Positions 61,250 through 64,000 of a stretch of DNA of 64,000 bases are shown piece after piece; positions within the stretch are counted from its first letter, which is position 1, and each line of letters opens with the position of its first letter. Source of the stretch: Aselliscus stoliczkanus (taxonomy: Eukaryota > Chordata > Mammalia > Chiroptera > Hipposideridae); assembly GCA_033961575.1 (NCBI GenBank), contig CM066729.1:95607001-95671000 (forward strand). The letters are read 5' to 3'. Position numbers and translations under genes: made by a program. The notes below the pieces were generated by a model. That model searched no databases. It worked only from the letters and a program-made list of their open reading frames with translations, and had not been told where the DNA came from.

Positions 61250-61480
61250 CTTGTAGGATATTTATTTTGGTTAAATTGATTTGTGTTAGTTTGAGCCCAT
61301 CATTTACCCTGCCATTTTTTTTTTTAATTTTGATAATGTCATCAATTGCATTAGTTAATCCTCTCAGATTTGGGTCACCTGAAAATTTAATCAGCATAAT
61401 TTTTCTTTCTATATCTCAGGCATTAATAAAAATGTTGACTGGCTCAGAGTCAAGGACAGAGTACAAAACTATGCCATTAT
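61250..61480 (-). mobile_element. CR1/L3-type LINE reverse-transcriptase fossil
   Basis: Minus-strand reading gives SVL, then NIFINA and, past a stop, DIE followed by KFSGDPNLRG and LTNAIDDIIKI. This lines up with the CR1/L3 reverse transcriptase pattern: GSVLGP, NIFINDL, KFADDTKLGG. The catalytic FADD has decayed to FSGD (61374-61385). An ancient, dead LINE copy. Confidence 0.5.
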
Positions 61481-61499
61481 AAGCATCTTTCTAGTTACA

Positions 61500-61620
61500 T
61501 ATTGATCCATGGTTCAATAATTTTGCGGATTCATTCAACAAATATCTATTGAGTTTTTATTATGCATCAGAGACTAATGAAGGTACTAGGGCTACAACAA
61601 TAAAGACATACTAAACGTTT
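61500..61620. mobile_element. Old LINE 3'-end fragment
   Basis: 'tcattcaacaaatatctatt' and 'actagggctacaacaataaa' match the family seen at 1401-1594. Confidence 0.5.
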
Positions 61621-62169
61621 TTCTTCACAGAGTAGACAGAGCTGCTAATGGCCTGTATGGCATCGTTGTGCAAATTATTTCAGAAACACCCCACCAGATA
61701 AATTTAGGCATTTTTAATAGATAAAAGGTAACTCTTTTGAGGGGAAAACAGTCAAGTTCCAGGTTTGTTAACAGGAGCTGGTTGGACATTAGTTTCCAAG
61801 ATCTGCAGCTATCAACTTTATTCAATATATAACATGCACAACTTTCCATGACGATCCCTGTACAATCTGATATATTAAACTCTTTTATGTCCGTATTACT
61901 TTTTACTCATTATTCATTGTTCATATTTGTTGCATTTGCTTATCATGCTCTTAGAAGAGGGATATGTTAACAGATAATGACTGATTAACTTACTTTAAAG
62001 AAGTTATAAGAATAAGAAATGGAAGAAACACAACCAAGCCATGCTCTGCCACAGAATCTAAATATCTTGGCATATAATCTAAATATCTTCCACATTCATG
62101 TGGCTGTGATATCACATATCATATAGTTTTGAGAAACACAACTGTTCACCTGGGGCAAACAACATTTTA

Positions 62170-62400
62170 GTGTCATTATAAAACTAGTGGATCCACTGAA
62201 AGGGTCTTGGGGATTTTCAGGGGCCTGTTTCACTGCTGTCTATGGGAAGATGGACCCACCAAATAGAAGGAGTTGGAGTCCTTGAACTACCATAGAAATA
62301 TGTATTGTGCAAAGAACTCCAACATTGGACTGTTACATGAGAGTGAAATTACTATTATGTTAAGCCACTGAGATTTAGGATTTTATATATTAGAGAAGCT
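62170..62400 (+). mobile_element. Possible LTR/MaLR 3' remnant
   Basis: 'gactgttacatgagagtgaa' followed by 'atgttaagccactgagattt' recalls the 3' ends of several LTR-type repeats. Family unresolved. Confidence 0.5.
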
Positions 62401-62404
62401 AGAG

Positions 62405-63905
62405 TTGTCCTGTCTAGAACAGAAATCCACAGAGAATACTAATTTTGTATAGGAATTTTTTTTTACTTTTTAATGATGCTCATCTAGAAATGGGTTATTT
62501 TTATTCCTAACACACATATCCGTCAAGATCCAGCAAAAGAATCGACATTCAATACCCACAGAAAGTATTTGGTATTTAATGGGCAATGTGGGGGTTTATT
62601 TGGTTAGGAAAAGAATTTTAACAGGAAAACTATGGGCATTGAATCTATTCTAGAAATGAGATAGCCATGGGAGCTTACTATTATTTTCTAAGTTTATGAA
62701 ACTTTAGGTGGTAGCAAATAATGGTATGTGAATGTGGTGATGATAGAATGACAGAAAAGAGGTTGAAATAGTGGTATCTTGAATTTAGATTAAACAGTAG
62801 AAATGATGACATAATTATTATTGCTTTGAGACAAGAAATTGGGTGATTTAGAGCTCTTGAAAATATTATTCTTTAGAAAGATGAGTAAAATCTGCTATGA
62901 AGAAGTCTTCTAGAGACTGGTTAATACTTATACAAGGAACATCAAGTATGGGTATACATAATCACATAAAATGATAAACTTACAATAACAATGTCTATTA
63001 GTGGGAATTATTGTTATGGCCCTTCCCAGGGAGGAAACACAGAAGAAAGTGGGGTCCTAATATATTCATCTTTGGAATTTATCAGTTCTGAGGGGAAGAA
63101 TTTATCTTTGACATTCTTTCTAGACCTATGTTGAAATGATTTCTTGAATGCATTTGCTGTAAAAATTGGATGAATGTCTGTAAAGTATTCTGTGTGCTTG
63201 TCTGGCATCTGTTGTTAAGAAAAAATAAATTCTGTTTCTAATAGCTAGTCTTAGCACTACAAAAGCCTTCTTTTCCTCTCATTTCTTAGTCAAGAAGAAA
63301 AATCAGTAATTATATTTATTGGAAAACACCTCATAGCACTGTGGTTAAAAAAAAAGTACTATTAGAGACTACAATTCTTGGTTTTAAGAAATTAAAAAAA
63401 GAGGAGAAATGAGTAAAATTTGATAATTCTAAGTGTGATATATATTGTATTTTTGGTTGTTTATTGCATGATATGGGGAAAATTACTGAGCAAGCACTGA
63501 TTTAGGATATGTATAGTTATCATCAGATATTACACAATTTCTCAATAGGTTTTTGGCTTATGGTTTTAAAAAAAACTTGTAAAAGCAGAATTATTGATAA
63601 GAAAGGGTATAGTGTCACTTTCTTCACTTTAAGCCACTTCTCTCTGTGTTCAGCACATCCACTATTATTTATAAGTGTTAAGAAGCATACTTACATACTC
63701 CACTGAACACAAAATTAACTAGAGAGAACAGAAAATGGCTTATTTTCCCCCAAGCAAGTACAGATTGAAATAGAACATGAAGATGGGAAAAGAGAGTGTG
63801 TTTTGATTTATTGATCTTAGGTCTTGTTATTCTGTTCCTCAAACACTTCCTCTGTGTCTCTGTCCTTTGAGCACCAAAGAATTTGAACTTATCTTTTGAC
63901 TTTCT
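62405..63905. other. Unassigned AT-rich DNA
   Basis: No gene or repeat family recognised. Confidence 0.5.
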
Positions 63906-63907
63906 AT

Positions 63908-63957
63908 TCTCTCTCTCTCTCTCCCTCCCTCCCTCCCTCCCTCCCTCCCTCCCTCCC
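63908..63957. repeat. (CT)n(CCCT)n microsatellite
   Basis: About seven CT units then nine CCCT units, pure pyrimidine on the plus strand, close to the window end. Confidence 0.5.
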
Positions 63958-64000
63958 ATTTAGAATTCTTTATACTCAGTGATTCTCATGCTTGAAAAAG

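Overview
This is a non-coding window from a mammalian nuclear genome. It is AT-rich and full of interspersed repeats. I find no intact protein-coding gene, no convincing exon chain and no functional RNA gene. The only gene-derived sequence is a broken retrocopy of DBI (acyl-CoA-binding protein) near the left edge. Long open frames elsewhere are frames through SINEs, LTRs or microsatellites. Mammal-wide fossils (L2, MIR, CR1/L3, MLT1, MER20, Tigger-like and hAT elements) show this is a placental mammal. A young L1 3' end at 36.8 kb, and a long tRNA-headed SINE whose tail resembles horseshoe-bat-type SINEs, point to a bat, perhaps of the rhinolophoid group. That taxonomic guess rests on memory of consensus sequences and is only moderately secure.

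Layout. 0.2-0.9 kb: DBI processed pseudogene with a 16-bp target-site duplication (TSD), followed by an MLT1 LTR. 1.4-3.6 kb: an old L1M-like 3' end split by a class II (ERV2/IAP-like) solo LTR, plus a nearly identical 187-bp piece of it repeated 1,980 bp downstream. 3.8-6.8 kb: a hAT remnant, an old L1 on the minus strand and a (TTCC)n tract. 7-9 kb: nothing recognised. 9.1-12.8 kb: L1 pieces, a class I-like LTR, an L2 3' end and a second ERV2-like LTR. 13-15.1 kb: an L1 on the minus strand interrupted by a full-length SINE. 16-20 kb: old L1 and unannotated AT-rich DNA. 20.0-22.3 kb: a SINE, a third ERV2-like solo LTR (1,043 bp, 6-bp TSD) and a mariner-type MITE carrying the last codons of its transposase. 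23-28 kb: MLT1, hAT, L1, MER20 and MIR. 28.5-35 kb: repeat-poor, with a second (TTCC)n tract. 35-45 kb: the densest SINE region (eight copies, one nested pair) with a cluster of microsatellites at 39.2-40.4 kb. 45-55 kb: repeat-poor except for one full-length SINE, a 45-bp minisatellite and a compound microsatellite. 55.6-61.5 kb: MLT1, old L1, Tigger-like, two SINEs and a CR1/L3 reverse-transcriptase fossil on the minus strand. 61.5-64 kb: few recognisable elements, ending in a (CCCT)n tract.

The elements do not form a functional system. They record retrotransposition over time. L1 machinery left paired target-site duplications around at least twelve SINE copies (including the nested pair), the DBI copy and probably one truncated L1. 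ERV2-like proviruses recombined to solo LTRs, and their remaining TATA and poly(A) signals are the only recognisable promoter-like sequences here.
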